Source of the DNA: Euzebya rosea
GTDB lineage: Bacteria; Actinomycetota; Nitriliruptoria; Euzebyales; Euzebyaceae
Direction of reading: 5' to 3'
Length of the DNA: 64,000 nucleotides
Assembly (NCBI RefSeq): GCF_003073135.1
Contig: NZ_PGDQ01000005.1
Span: 1-64,000 of the forward strand
Under the pieces are notes generated by a model. It was not told the DNA's origin, searched no databases, and was given only the letters and a program-made list of their open reading frames with translations. The stretch's first letter is position 1; each line of letters starts with the position of its first letter. The position numbers and the translations under genes are program-made. Positions 26,030 to 34,761 of this stretch are shown piece by piece.

Positions 26030-26652
26030 GGTGCCGCACCGATCGCGTGGGCGCTGGCGAAGAAGTCCAGCTCCAGGCGCATTGCGGTGGCGTAGTGCTC
26101 TGCCATGCGCCCGGGGTCACCACCCAGCCGGTCGATGAGGGCCTCCAGGGTGGCGGCGAGCGCCTCGAACTCGGGATCGGCGTAGGTGCGGACCCACCCG
26201 GCGTAGGGCGACCCGGGGTCGAGGTCGGGCAGCAGCTGCTGGCCGAGCCAGGCGTACAGCCGCATGCACGGCGCCATCGCGGCCAGGGCGTGCGACATCG
26301 GTTCGAGCGCGGCGACCTGCAGCAGGAAGTCGGTGTAGGCACGTGTCGCCGGGGTGGGGGAGGGGTGCAGGTCGACGTCCCACTCCGCGGCGTAGGCCGC
26401 GTGCAGGTCCAGCTCGTCCATCGCGCCGTTGAGGAGGGTCCGGCAGGCCCGGAGCGCCTCCGGGTCGGGCGACTTGGCCAGGCACAGCGCGTAGGCGCGC
26501 GCGAACGCGTCGAGGAAGAACGCGTCCTGCCCGACGTAGTGGCGGAAGGCGTCCAGCGAGGTGGACCCGTCGGCCAGCCCGGTCACGAACGGGTGCCTCA
26601 GGCAGGCGTCGGCGATGGGGGCGTTGCCCGCCCACAGGGATGAGGAGTTCAT
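26026..26652 (-). CDS. tenA: TenA family protein (Cys-containing), aminopyrimidine aminohydrolase-like
   Basis: This 208-residue thiaminase-II-type enzyme hydrolyses amino-HMP to HMP in thiamine salvage. It carries the conserved HYVGQDAFFLDAFARAYALC segment and the catalytic-site Cys129 in MAPCMRLYAWLG, with Glu194 in MRLELDFF near the end. It is the first gene of a two-gene operon with the Cys-less paralogue. No TPP riboswitch is visible in the 69 bp upstream shared with the divergent gene. Confidence 0.9.
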   Translation of the reverse strand: MNSSSLWAGNAPIADACLRHPFVTGLADGSTSLDAFRHYVGQDAFFLDAFARAYALCLAKSPDPEALRACRTLLNGAMDELDLHAAYAAEWDVDLHPSPTPATRAYTDFLLQVAALEPMSHALAAMAPCMRLYAWLGQQLLPDLDPGSPYAGWVRTYADPEFEALAATLEALIDRLGGDPGRMAEHYATAMRLELDFFASAHAIGAAP

Positions 26653-26707
26653 GGCGCCGAGGATGGTAGACGGCCCGGCCGGTGTGCCTGCGGGGCGTCG
26701 TTCGCGG

Positions 26708-26713
26708 TAGCGT
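26708..26713 (+). promoter_or_regulatory. -10 element (TAGCGT), leaderless spacing
   Basis: TAGCGT ends 8 nt before ATG 26722 and no Shine-Dalgarno sequence lies between, as at holA and nadD. Confidence 0.4.
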
Positions 26714-26721
26714 CTGCTGTC

Positions 26722-27240
26722 ATGCGGATTCGTCCTGGAAAGCTGTTGCTGTTCGTCGTGCTCGCCGGAGGCGCTGCCGTGGTGCTCAAGCAGCGCCAGG
26801 ACGGCGTGGGTGAGCTGGCCCCGTCGTCGCCGAGCGAGCCGTTCATGACGCCGTCCCCGGCTCGCGAGAGCGCGTCGGTGCGTCCGCCGGACACGGTCAT
26901 GCCCGAACCCGACGCAGACGACGCGGCCGACCTCTCCGAGGCCGACACCGCCGAGATCGTGCTGCCGTCCGGCGCCGAGCCGGGCCCGCTGCCCACACCG
27001 CCCCACGGGCCGTTCACCACTGCCCCCGACGGACCGGCTGATGACCTCAAGCGCATCAGCGGCGTCGGGCCCAAGCTCGAGGCCATGCTGAACGAGCAGG
27101 GCATCACCACCTTCGCCCAGCTCGCCGCCCTCGACGACGACGATGTCGACGAGCTGCAGGCCCGCCTGCCCCAGTTCCCCGGCCGCATCCGCCGCGACGA
27201 CTGGGTGGCCCAGGCCACGCGCTTCGTCGAGGAGGGCTAG
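26722..27240 (+). CDS. Membrane-anchored helix-hairpin-helix (flap-endonuclease-like) small protein
   Basis: This 172-residue protein has one N-terminal membrane helix (KLLLFVVLAGGAAVVLK), an acidic Pro-rich linker, and a C-terminal helix-hairpin-helix domain (about 108-170) with DDLKRISGVGPKLEAMLNEQ and GITTFAQLAAL. Domains of this type resemble the 5' nuclease/H3TH-like motif found in many actinobacterial small proteins and in ribosomal-protein fusions. It may tether DNA or a protein partner at the membrane. It precedes comEA, another membrane helix-hairpin-helix protein, so a link with DNA uptake is possible but unproven. Confidence 0.72.
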   Translation: MRIRPGKLLLFVVLAGGAAVVLKQRQDGVGELAPSSPSEPFMTPSPARESASVRPPDTVMPEPDADDAADLSEADTAEIVLPSGAEPGPLPTPPHGPFTTAPDGPADDLKRISGVGPKLEAMLNEQGITTFAQLAALDDDDVDELQARLPQFPGRIRRDDWVAQATRFVEEG

Positions 27241-27357
27241 CCGCCCTCCCCGCCAGGGGTGACCCACCCGCCTGTCGTGTGGCGGGGCGGGGGAAGTTGT
27301 CCACACCCGTGGTGACGCGGCGGTCCACGACGACCCCGTCGTGTCCAGCATGGGGCC

Positions 27358-28104
27358 GTGGGCAGCGACCGGTGGACCGAGGTGGCCAGGCGTGCCGGGA
27401 TGACCCCGGCCGAGGTTGCGGCGCTCGCGATCCTGCTGGCCGGGGCGGTGGCGTTGACCGCGGTCGTGTGGTGGACCGGCACCGACCGTGCCGCTGACGC
27501 GGACCGGGCACCCATCGCCATCGGCTTCGCCGACGAGCAAGCCGACGACGAGCAGGCCGCTGGCGGGCCGTCCGCCGGCCGGTCGCCGCCGGGCAGTGCA
27601 GCGGGGGAGGGGACTGCCGCGGGTGACCACCCGTCCGCAGCCGAACCAGCGGCGACCGTCGTGGTCGACGTCGCCGGACTCGTCGTGGCACCCGGGCTGG
27701 TGGAGCTGCCGGCGGGTGCACGGGTGGCCGACGCCATCGCGTCGGCCGGTGGGGTGGCGCCCGGCGCCGACACCACGGTGCTGAACCTCGCACGCGTCCT
27801 GGTCGACGGCGAGCAGGTGGTCGTGACCGACGGCACGACCCCCGCGCCGGTGGCGGCTGGTCCCGGCGGGGTCCCCGGCACCGGGACCAGCGGCCCCGTC
27901 CTGCTGCCCGACGGACGGCTGGACCTCAACGCCGCCACCGTGGCGGACCTCCAGGACCTCCCCGGGGTGGGCCCGGTCACCGCCGAGCGCATCGTCGCCC
28001 ACCGCGAGCAGCTCGGGGGTTTCAGCGACGTCGTGCAGCTGCTGGAGGTCTCCGGCATCGGCCCGGCACGCTTCGCCGACCTCGAGGCGCGGGTGGGCGT
28101 GTGA
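27358..28104 (+). CDS. comEA: ComEA-like DNA-binding receptor
   Basis: This 248-residue membrane-anchored protein binds incoming double-stranded DNA during transformation. It has one N-terminal helix (about 19-40), a low-complexity linker, an SLBB domain (VVDVAGLVVAPGLVELPAGARV, split by the Gly-rich region) and a C-terminal double helix-hairpin-helix (LDLNAATVADLQDLPGVGP and VSGIGPARFADL). GTG 27358 is the first usable start. It overlaps comEC by 4 bp (GTGA). Confidence 0.92.
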   Translation: MGSDRWTEVARRAGMTPAEVAALAILLAGAVALTAVVWWTGTDRAADADRAPIAIGFADEQADDEQAAGGPSAGRSPPGSAAGEGTAAGDHPSAAEPAATVVVDVAGLVVAPGLVELPAGARVADAIASAGGVAPGADTTVLNLARVLVDGEQVVVTDGTTPAPVAAGPGGVPGTGTSGPVLLPDGRLDLNAATVADLQDLPGVGPVTAERIVAHREQLGGFSDVVQLLEVSGIGPARFADLEARVGV

Positions 28105-30416
28105 CCGGGCCGACCGCATCGGTGGTCGCCGCGGCGGGATGGGCTGGTGCCCTCGTCGGCAGCTGGGTCGGGTTCGGGTCGGTGTCGTCGTCCTGGGCGA
28201 TCGGCCTCGCTGGTGTCCTGCTGTTCGGCGCGATGCTGGGCGTCGTGGCCCGTCGCGGTCCCGAGGTGGGCCAGCGGTCGGGGCGGCAGGTGCGATGGAC
28301 GGTGGTCGCGGCGGTCCTGACGGCCGTCGTGGCCGGCATCGGCGGTGCCGGCCGTGCTGCTGCCGTCGTCGGCGGACCGCTGGCCCAACGTGTCCGGGGT
28401 GACGCCGCTGCGGCAGCCAGCGACGTGGCGGTGCAGCTGGACGTCGTGATGGTCGGGGACCCACAGCCGGGTGCGCTCGGGGGCTGGTGGGCGTTCGCCC
28501 GGGTGACAACCCTGACGGTGCCGGGCGAGGCCCCGGTCACCACCCGGGAGCGTGTGGTGCTGCGCAGCACCGCGCCGTCGCCACCGATGGGCGCGCCCGC
28601 GAGCGCTGCGGGGCTCGCCGCGGCGATCGACGGCGACGCGGCCGCGTGGTTCGCCCGACAGGGGGCGGCCGTCGAGGTGCGCGCGATCGAGCTGCACGCC
28701 CTCGGAGGGCCGCCGGCGTGGCTTGCCACCACCACGTGGCTGCGGGAGCGGCTGCGGACCGTCGCCGGACGGTCCCTCGACGAGGCTCGGGCCAGCCTGC
28801 TGACGGGGCTGGTCACCGGTGACGTCCGGGGCCAGCCGGCATCCCTGGCCGACGCCGTCGACGCGGCCGGTCTGTCGCACCTCGTCGCGGTCTCCGGCTC
28901 GAACGTCGCGCTGGTCGTCGGCGGGATGCTGGGTGCGTGCCTGCTGTTCGGGGTGGGTCGTCGTGCGGGGTGGGCGGTCTCGTTGGCGACGGTCTGGTGG
29001 TTCGTCGTGCTGGTCCGGGCGGAGCCGAGCGTGCTGCGTGCCGCCCTGATGGCCAGCCTGGTCCTGGTCGCCGCGCTGCTCGGCCGGCTGCGTGACACCG
29101 CCCACCTGCTGGCCGTGGCCGTGCTGCTCGCGGTGCTGCTCGACCCGTTGCTGGCCGGTCGGATCGGCTTCGTCCTGTCGGTCGCCGCGACGATCGGGGT
29201 CCTGGTCGTGACCCCCCGGGTGCGTGAGCTGATCCCCGGGCCCAACGGACTGCGGACCGTCCTCGCCGCCACCATCGGCGCCCAGGCGACGGTCGCGCCG
29301 GTCCTGCTGGCGGTCGGCGGGCACGTGGGGGCCTCGGCGCTGCTCGCCAACGTCGTGGCGGTCCCGGCGGCTGCGGTCGGCAGCGTGCTGGGTGTCGCCA
29401 CCGCGCTGCTGGCCACGGTCGGTCCGACCACGGCGGTGGCGGTCGGGCGGCTGGCGGGTGGACCGCTGTCGGTGGTGGTCTGGGCCGCCGAGACGTTCGG
29501 CGGCTCCGTCGGCCAGCAGGTCGATCGGGTCGCCCCGTGGGTCCTGGGGGCGGGGCTGCTCGGCTGGATGGTTGTCCGAGCGGTCCGGGCTGGGGTGGTC
29601 GCCCCACGGCTGGCGGGCGGTGCGTCGGGAGCCGTGGCCTCGGTGGCGATCGTGGTCGTCGTCCTGGTCGGCGCGCCGGCCGGCACCCTCGGCGAGGGCG
29701 TGGTGCTGGTGGCGCTCGACGTCGGACAGGGGGACGCGGTGCTGGTCGGGGACGGCACCGCCGGCTGGATGCTGGTCGACGGCGGCCCGGACCCCGTCGC
29801 GTTGCGTCAGGCCCTGCGCCGCCACGACGTGGACACCCTCCGCCTGGTCGTCCTGAGCCATCCACACGACGACCACCAGGCGGGGCTGGACGGGCTGTTC
29901 GACGACATGGACGTCGGTGCGTTGGTGATCGGGCCGTTGGCACCGACGGCGGTGGAGGATCCCGACGGCGTCGTGGCGCAGGCCGAGGCCGCCGGAGTCG
30001 ACGTCCAGCCGGTCCACGAGGGCAGCGCGTGGCGGTTCGGCCGCCTCGACGTCCGGGTCCTGTCCCCGCCGCCCGGCGGGATCGCGCTGGACGCCAACGA
30101 GAGCTCGGTGGTCCTCGGGCTGCGGGTCGACGGCGGTGCGAGCGCGCTGCTCACCGGCGATGCCGAGGTGATCGCCCAGACGCGGCTGCTGTCCGCTCCG
30201 GAGCTGATCGACGTCGACGTGCTCAAGGTGCCGCACCACGGTGGCGCGACCAACGCCGAGGGGTTCCTGGCGGCGACGACGCCGGCCGTGGCGATCATCA
30301 GCACGGGCGCGGGCAACCCGTTCGGCCATCCCCATCCCGACGTGCTGACCGACCTGGTCGGCGTCGATGTGCGTCGAACCGACCTGGACGGCGACGTGGT
30401 GGTCGCCCTCGACTAG
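28101..30416 (+). CDS. comEC: ComEC/Rec2 DNA-uptake channel
   Basis: This is a 771-residue polytopic membrane protein that carries single-stranded DNA into the cytoplasm. An N-terminal membrane/OB region is followed by the Competence domain (HLVAVSGSNVALVVGGML onward, about 255-510) and a C-terminal metallo-beta-lactamase domain (about 530-770). The HPHDDH metal motif (587-592) is complete, which suggests a working nuclease. A downstream metal ligand is in KVPHHGG. It is coupled to comEA by a GTGA overlap. In many actinobacteria holA follows directly; here three other genes lie between. Confidence 0.95.
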   Translation: MTGPTASVVAAAGWAGALVGSWVGFGSVSSSWAIGLAGVLLFGAMLGVVARRGPEVGQRSGRQVRWTVVAAVLTAVVAGIGGAGRAAAVVGGPLAQRVRGDAAAAASDVAVQLDVVMVGDPQPGALGGWWAFARVTTLTVPGEAPVTTRERVVLRSTAPSPPMGAPASAAGLAAAIDGDAAAWFARQGAAVEVRAIELHALGGPPAWLATTTWLRERLRTVAGRSLDEARASLLTGLVTGDVRGQPASLADAVDAAGLSHLVAVSGSNVALVVGGMLGACLLFGVGRRAGWAVSLATVWWFVVLVRAEPSVLRAALMASLVLVAALLGRLRDTAHLLAVAVLLAVLLDPLLAGRIGFVLSVAATIGVLVVTPRVRELIPGPNGLRTVLAATIGAQATVAPVLLAVGGHVGASALLANVVAVPAAAVGSVLGVATALLATVGPTTAVAVGRLAGGPLSVVVWAAETFGGSVGQQVDRVAPWVLGAGLLGWMVVRAVRAGVVAPRLAGGASGAVASVAIVVVVLVGAPAGTLGEGVVLVALDVGQGDAVLVGDGTAGWMLVDGGPDPVALRQALRRHDVDTLRLVVLSHPHDDHQAGLDGLFDDMDVGALVIGPLAPTAVEDPDGVVAQAEAAGVDVQPVHEGSAWRFGRLDVRVLSPPPGGIALDANESSVVLGLRVDGGASALLTGDAEVIAQTRLLSAPELIDVDVLKVPHHGGATNAEGFLAATTPAVAIISTGAGNPFGHPHPDVLTDLVGVDVRRTDLDGDVVVALD

Positions 30417-30535
30417 GTGTTGTTGCCCAACGAGGTCTCCTGTCGGCGTGGGCTGGATCGAGACCCACGACCGTGGTCGCGGAGTGCGAGGCCGTCCGAG
30501 CCACCTCTGAGGACTGTCCGAGACCCGGGCGTGGC

Positions 30536-31018
30536 CTACCCGAAGGTCAGGGCGTGCTGCTCGACGATGGGGACGGTGGCGTCCATGTCGATGTCGCAGC
30601 CGTAGGGCAGGATCCGCGGGTCGGACGCGAAGTCGAACTCGCCCTCGATGTGGTCGATCGTCCTGAACAGCTCCTCCAGGCCACCCGGGGTGATCAGCTC
30701 CATCAGTTGCGCCGGTTCGTCGGCGGCGTTCCAGAACGTGTGCCATTCGTCACGTGGCTTGACCACGACGTCGCCGACCTCGGCGACGACCTCGAGGTCG
30801 CCCAGCCGGGCCCACACGCGACCCTCGAGGATGATGGAGAACTCGTCCTCGCGAGAATGGCGATGCATCGGAGCGGCGATGGACCGTGGGGCCAGGAGGT
30901 GCTCGACCAGGGCGACCCGTCCACCCCACTCCCGCGAGTCGATGACGAACCGGTCCCGTACCCCGTGCGGCGGGCCCAGGATCTCCCCCTCGCCCGCGCG
31001 GATGAGACGTGTGCCCAT
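30536..31018 (-). CDS. Cupin-domain protein
   Basis: This 160-residue single-domain cupin has MHRHSREDEFSIILEGRVW as the first metal motif (two His and a Glu) and VVVKPRDEWHTFWN as the second (His). It is probably a metal-binding beta-barrel; enzyme or sensor role is unknown. ATG 31018 is chosen as the first start after which the sequence is protein-like. It is divergent from the LuxR gene over 60 bp, which suggests that regulator may control it. Confidence 0.8.
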   Translation of the reverse strand: MGTRLIRAGEGEILGPPHGVRDRFVIDSREWGGRVALVEHLLAPRSIAAPMHRHSREDEFSIILEGRVWARLGDLEVVAEVGDVVVKPRDEWHTFWNAADEPAQLMELITPGGLEELFRTIDHIEGEFDFASDPRILPYGCDIDMDATVPIVEQHALTFG

Positions 31019-31057
31019 GCGACGGATGCTGGTGAAGATGTGCTTCCGTGCCCATCC

Positions 31058-31072
31058 CACAAATGTGATAGT
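31058..31072. promoter_or_regulatory. Divergent cupin/luxR control region
   Basis: The short palindrome CACA-AA-TGTG (31058-31067) overlaps GATAGT (31067-31072), which ends 6 nt before the LuxR ATG and may be its -10. A regulator bound here could affect both genes. Confidence 0.35.
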
Positions 31073-31078
31073 GGCCCA

Positions 31079-32203
31079 ATGGCCGCGCCAGCCGTGATGT
31101 CCACGCAACGGGTGCTGGACCGTCTGCAGGACGCAGCACGGGCCGGCTCGGACCTCGTGACCCTGTGGCGGACCGTCACACCGCTGCTGCAGCAGGCCCT
31201 GCCCCACGCGGGATCGCCGTGCTTCTTCACCGTCGACCCCGAGTCCCTCATCGTGACCAGTCACTTCCAGGAGGGGCTTCACGCCATACCCGCCGAGTGG
31301 CTCGCGCGGGAGTACGCCCGTCCCGACCACAACGCCATGGTGGAGGTGATCCGCTCTCGCACGGGGGTGGGGACGCTGCACGACGCCACGGGCGGCCGTC
31401 CCGAGCTCGCCCGGAAGTTCCACGAGGAGATGCAGCCCTTCGGCTGCGAGCAGGAGCTGGTCTTCGCCCTCCGGGCCCGGGACGGCACCACATGGGGGGC
31501 GGTGGGGCTGTACCGCGAGGCCGGTCAGCCGTTGTTCGACGACAGGGACACCGCCGTGGCCGCTGCGGCAGGCCGAGCCCTGGCCGAGGGCACCCGCTTC
31601 GCCGCACGCCTCGGGCAGGCCAGCGAGCCCGACCTCGACGACCCGCCCGGGCTGGTCCTGCTGGACCGCTGGTACGACGTGGTCTCGGCGACCCCGGCTG
31701 CATCGCGCTGGCTGGACGAGCTCGACGGCGACCTCGATCGGCTGCCACCGGTCGTCGTGGCCGCCGCCGGGGCCGCGCTGGCCGGTGGTGAACCCTCCGC
31801 ACGAGCCCGAGGTGCGTCCGGGCGATGGCTCGACGTGCACGCCGCCCCGACGCGGCCGGCCGGTCGTGTGGCCGTCGTGCTGCAGGCCGCCAACCCGATG
31901 CACCTGTCGGAGCTGCTGATGGCCGCCCACGGGCTGACCCGCCGCGAACGCGACGTCGTCCGCGAGCTCATCGCTGGACGATCGACCGTGCAGATCGCCC
32001 GTCGGCTGGGCATCACGCCGGGCACCGTGCAGCAGCACACCAGCCGCATCCTCGCCCGGACCGGCACCCGCAGCCGCGGCGAGCTGGTCAGCCTCGTCTT
32101 CCGGTCCCGCTACCTACCGCGTGTCCGCGACAACGAACGACGGACCCAGCAGGGCCTACCGGTCCGCGACGGCCCCTCACCCCTGCGCCCGTCGTCTGGA
32201 TGA
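31079..32203 (+). CDS. LuxR-family transcriptional regulator with GAF-like N-terminus
   Basis: This 374-residue regulator has a GAF-like sensor (about 1-190) and a C-terminal LuxR helix-turn-helix, with HGLTRRERDVVRELIAGRS then QIARRLGITPGTVQQHTSRI. There is no receiver domain, so it responds to a small ligand rather than phosphorylation. The extra 30 residues at the end are disordered. Its likeliest target is the divergent cupin gene and perhaps itself. Confidence 0.88.
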   Translation: MAAPAVMSTQRVLDRLQDAARAGSDLVTLWRTVTPLLQQALPHAGSPCFFTVDPESLIVTSHFQEGLHAIPAEWLAREYARPDHNAMVEVIRSRTGVGTLHDATGGRPELARKFHEEMQPFGCEQELVFALRARDGTTWGAVGLYREAGQPLFDDRDTAVAAAAGRALAEGTRFAARLGQASEPDLDDPPGLVLLDRWYDVVSATPAASRWLDELDGDLDRLPPVVVAAAGAALAGGEPSARARGASGRWLDVHAAPTRPAGRVAVVLQAANPMHLSELLMAAHGLTRRERDVVRELIAGRSTVQIARRLGITPGTVQQHTSRILARTGTRSRGELVSLVFRSRYLPRVRDNERRTQQGLPVRDGPSPLRPSSG

Positions 32204-32288
32204 CGACGCGACCACGACCTCGGCGTCGGTACGTCGTGGGCGTGGCGGCTGGTCGCCCCCGGGCCGCGCCGCTGCCATCCTCTCCGCC

Positions 32289-33131
32289 ATGCCCACCGCT
32301 GGTCTCGTCGACACCCACGTCCACCTCCTGCCCGACCGCTTGGCGCAGGCGATCCGGCGGGTGTTCCGGGACATGGGCATGGATCGGTTCGCCTACCCGC
32401 TGGACCCCGCCGACGTCCTGCGGCAGCACGTCGCCGACGGGTTCTCCACCGTGTGGACCCTGCCCTATGCCCACCAGCCGGGGATGGCAGCACGGCTGAA
32501 CGCCGACGTCGCAGCCCTGGCCCGCATGGTGACCACCGACCGGACCCTCGTGGTGCCCGGCATGACCGTGCATCCCGCCGACGACGACCCCGCCGCCGAC
32601 GTCGAGGCGGGGCACGACGGTGGCGCTCGCGTCCTGAAGCTCCACTGCTCGGTCGGCCGCTACACCCCCGATGACCCACGGCTGGCCGGGGCGCTGTCGG
32701 TCGCAGGGGAGCGGAACGTGCCGGTCGTCGTCCACGCCGGACACGCCGTCTCGGGACGGACGGACGCGGACGAGCTCGAGGCGTTGTCGACCGCGTGCGC
32801 CCGGCACCCCGACACGACGTTCGTGATCGCCCACTGCGCCCAGCCGGCCACCGCGCGGTCGCTGGAACTCCTCGCGCGCCACGCCAACGCCATGGCCGAC
32901 CTGACGCCCGTGGTGGTCGACCTCGTCGACCTCGACCCCGCCCAGCTCGAGGCGCACCACGACCGGCTGCTGCTGGGCACCGACGCCCCCAACACCGCCG
33001 TCCCGGCCCGGCGGGTCCTGGACTGGCTGGACGACGCCGGCCTCTCGGCGGACGCGCGTGCCGCGATCACCGGCGGCAACGCCCGACGGCTCGTGCCCGA
33101 TGTCACAGGGCCTCCGTACACTTCGCGGTGA
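32289..33131 (+). CDS. Amidohydrolase-2-type metal-dependent hydrolase
   Basis: This 280-residue TIM-barrel hydrolase has the H-x-H metal pair in LVDTHVHLLPD near the start, a Lys in ARVLKLHCSVG, His residues in VVVHAGHAV and VIAHCAQP, and the closing Asp in LLLGTDAPN. The pattern fits the Amidohydro_2 family (hydrolases or decarboxylases). The substrate is unknown. ATG 32289 fits a normal family start. Its stop overlaps the holA start by one base (TGATG). Confidence 0.85.
   Translation: MPTAGLVDTHVHLLPDRLAQAIRRVFRDMGMDRFAYPLDPADVLRQHVADGFSTVWTLPYAHQPGMAARLNADVAALARMVTTDRTLVVPGMTVHPADDDPAADVEAGHDGGARVLKLHCSVGRYTPDDPRLAGALSVAGERNVPVVVHAGHAVSGRTDADELEALSTACARHPDTTFVIAHCAQPATARSLELLARHANAMADLTPVVVDLVDLDPAQLEAHHDRLLLGTDAPNTAVPARRVLDWLDDAGLSADARAAITGGNARRLVPDVTGPPYTSR
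33117..33122 (+). promoter_or_regulatory. -10 element (TACACT) for holA
   Basis: TACACT lies inside the end of the amidohydrolase gene, 8 nt before the holA ATG, so holA may have its own leaderless promoter despite the one-base overlap. Confidence 0.4.
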
Positions 33132-34117
33132 TGTCACGACCTCCCGCGTACCTGTTCACCGGACCCGAGCAGCTGCTCGTCCGACGGGCTGCCGACCGCC
33201 TGCTCGCGGAGCTGCGGCAGGAGGCCGGCGGTGAGCTCGACATCACTGAGGTCAGGGGCAGCGACCTCGGTGAGGACTCCCTGCCCGACCTGCGCACGGC
33301 GTCGTTGTTCGCGGTGCCCCGGGCCTACGTGGTCCGTGACGCGCAGCTGCTGCCCAAGGTCGCCGCCAACGCCCTCAAGTACGAGGTCGAGCACGAGACG
33401 GCGTCCGCCACGATCGTGCTGATGGCCAGCGGCACCAAGGCCATCATGGGCCTCGCCAAGGTCGTCAAGGCCGCCGGTGGGCGCGTCGACGTCGCCCCGC
33501 CTCGCGAGTTCGAGGAGAAGGCCTGGCGGTCGCTGGTCAACGACGAGTTCCGGCTGCACGACCGCTCGGCGTCCCAGGACGCGGTCGAGGCGGTCCTCGA
33601 CGCCTCCGGGCTGTCGGTCAACGCCATCGCCGAGAAGGTCGCCCAGGCCTGCGCCGCCGCCCCGAAGGGCAAGACGGTCAGCCGTGAGGTCGTCGACCAG
33701 GTCGTCGTCGGCCACGGCTCCCGCGGCGCGTTCGCCGTCGCCGACGCCATGTGCGACCGTGACCCCGCCACGGCCCTCCGGCTCCTGCGGGGTTGCCTCG
33801 AGGCCGGTGACCACCCCGTGATGATCCTCGGGGCCCTCACCTACAAGATGCGCCAGCTCGTCGCCGTCGCCGCCAACGTCGACGGGCGCTCAGTGGGGCT
33901 GTCGATCTCCCGCCCCATGGCCAGCCGGCTGCAGGGTGCCCGCCGCAACTTCGGTCCGGGCGAGCTGACCGCGGCGCTGCAGCACCTCGCCGCCTGCGAC
34001 CTCGAGATCAAGTCCGGCGACCTCGACCAGAACTTCGCGATCGAGCGGGCCGTGCTGGGCGTCGCCAGCCGGGAACGGCTGCCCGTCCCCGACCCCGACC
34101 GCGAGATCCTGCGCTGA
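33131..34117 (+). CDS. holA: DNA polymerase III delta subunit
   Basis: This 328-residue clamp-loader subunit opens the beta clamp. The N-terminus (PPAYLFTGPEQLLVRRAADRLL) is the degenerate P-loop region of HolA. The middle helical lid (AFAVADAMCDRDPATALRLL) and C-terminal collar (FGPGELTAALQHLAACDLEIKSG) match the family. Length is normal. It follows the comE genes at a distance and leads to rpsT after a 9-kb accessory insertion on the opposite side. Confidence 0.92.
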   Translation: MSRPPAYLFTGPEQLLVRRAADRLLAELRQEAGGELDITEVRGSDLGEDSLPDLRTASLFAVPRAYVVRDAQLLPKVAANALKYEVEHETASATIVLMASGTKAIMGLAKVVKAAGGRVDVAPPREFEEKAWRSLVNDEFRLHDRSASQDAVEAVLDASGLSVNAIAEKVAQACAAAPKGKTVSREVVDQVVVGHGSRGAFAVADAMCDRDPATALRLLRGCLEAGDHPVMILGALTYKMRQLVAVAANVDGRSVGLSISRPMASRLQGARRNFGPGELTAALQHLAACDLEIKSGDLDQNFAIERAVLGVASRERLPVPDPDREILR

Positions 34118-34150
34118 CCCGCCGCGCGTCACGCACGGTCCGGCACGATG

Positions 34151-34177
34151 ACGGCCGGCCCCTCGGGGACCGGCCGT
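34151..34177. terminator. Bidirectional terminator between holA and the DUF4399 gene
   Basis: ACGGCCGG and CCGGCCGT pair, with CCC/GGG extending the stem around a TCG loop. It sits between convergent genes. There is no T-tract on either side. Confidence 0.6.
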
Positions 34178-34204
34178 GCGTGCATCTGGCGTCGCGAGGT
34201 GCGC

Positions 34205-34603
34205 CTACTCGACGGTGATCGTGATCTCGTCGGTCAGGTCCAGCGCGGTGTGCTCGCCGTCGCCGGCCTGCAGGCACAGGGTGTGCTCGCCCGGCTCGAG
34301 CTCCAGCTCGGCGCTGGTCGACCCGTCACCGAAGTGGATGTGGTTGTCGTCGCCGGGGATGGTCTCGCCGACGGCGACACAATCGACGTCGACCATGACG
34401 TGCATGTGCCCGGCGTTGTCGTTGACCTCGCCGGCCTCCTCGACGGTGAAGTCGCCCGTGGTCTCGAAGTCGACGGTCACCGGGCTGGAGACGGTGTCAC
34501 CGTCGGCCACGCCGCCGAAGGCGATGGAGGAGGCCTCGTCGTCGCCGCTGCTGCAGGCGGCGAGGGCCATCACGAGGACAAGGGCAAGTGCGGAGTACTT
34601 CAC
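34205..34603 (-). CDS. DUF4399 lipoprotein
   Basis: This 132-residue lipoprotein has a signal ending in LAAC (Cys17) and then an Asp/Ser linker. The domain has the DUF4399 pattern: VADGDTVSSPVTVDF, NDNAGHMHVMVDVD, DDNHIHFGDGSTSAELEL and PGEHTLCLQAGDGEH. Several His residues cluster on these beta strands, so metal binding is conceivable. GTG 34603 is preceded by AGAAGGGAA. Function of the family is unknown. Confidence 0.85.
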   Translation of the reverse strand: MKYSALALVLVMALAACSSGDDEASSIAFGGVADGDTVSSPVTVDFETTGDFTVEEAGEVNDNAGHMHVMVDVDCVAVGETIPGDDNHIHFGDGSTSAELELEPGEHTLCLQAGDGEHTALDLTDEITITVE

Positions 34604-34761
34604 GATCTGGGTGTTCCCTTCTGTGTCTGGACAGGCCACGTGGATCGCGACCCTGACTGCAGCCGGTCGTCGGACCAGCCCTCCCGTTCGAGGGACCTGC
34701 GCCACCCCCCGTTCATCGAGTGGCACAGGGGGATTGCACCAGAGCGTCGGCCACGGGGCAA

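Noticed and set aside
26653-26721. TPP riboswitch for the TenA operon
   Set aside because: The 69-bp gap lacks the CUGAGA and ACCUGA core strings and is too short for the full element with promoters on both sides.
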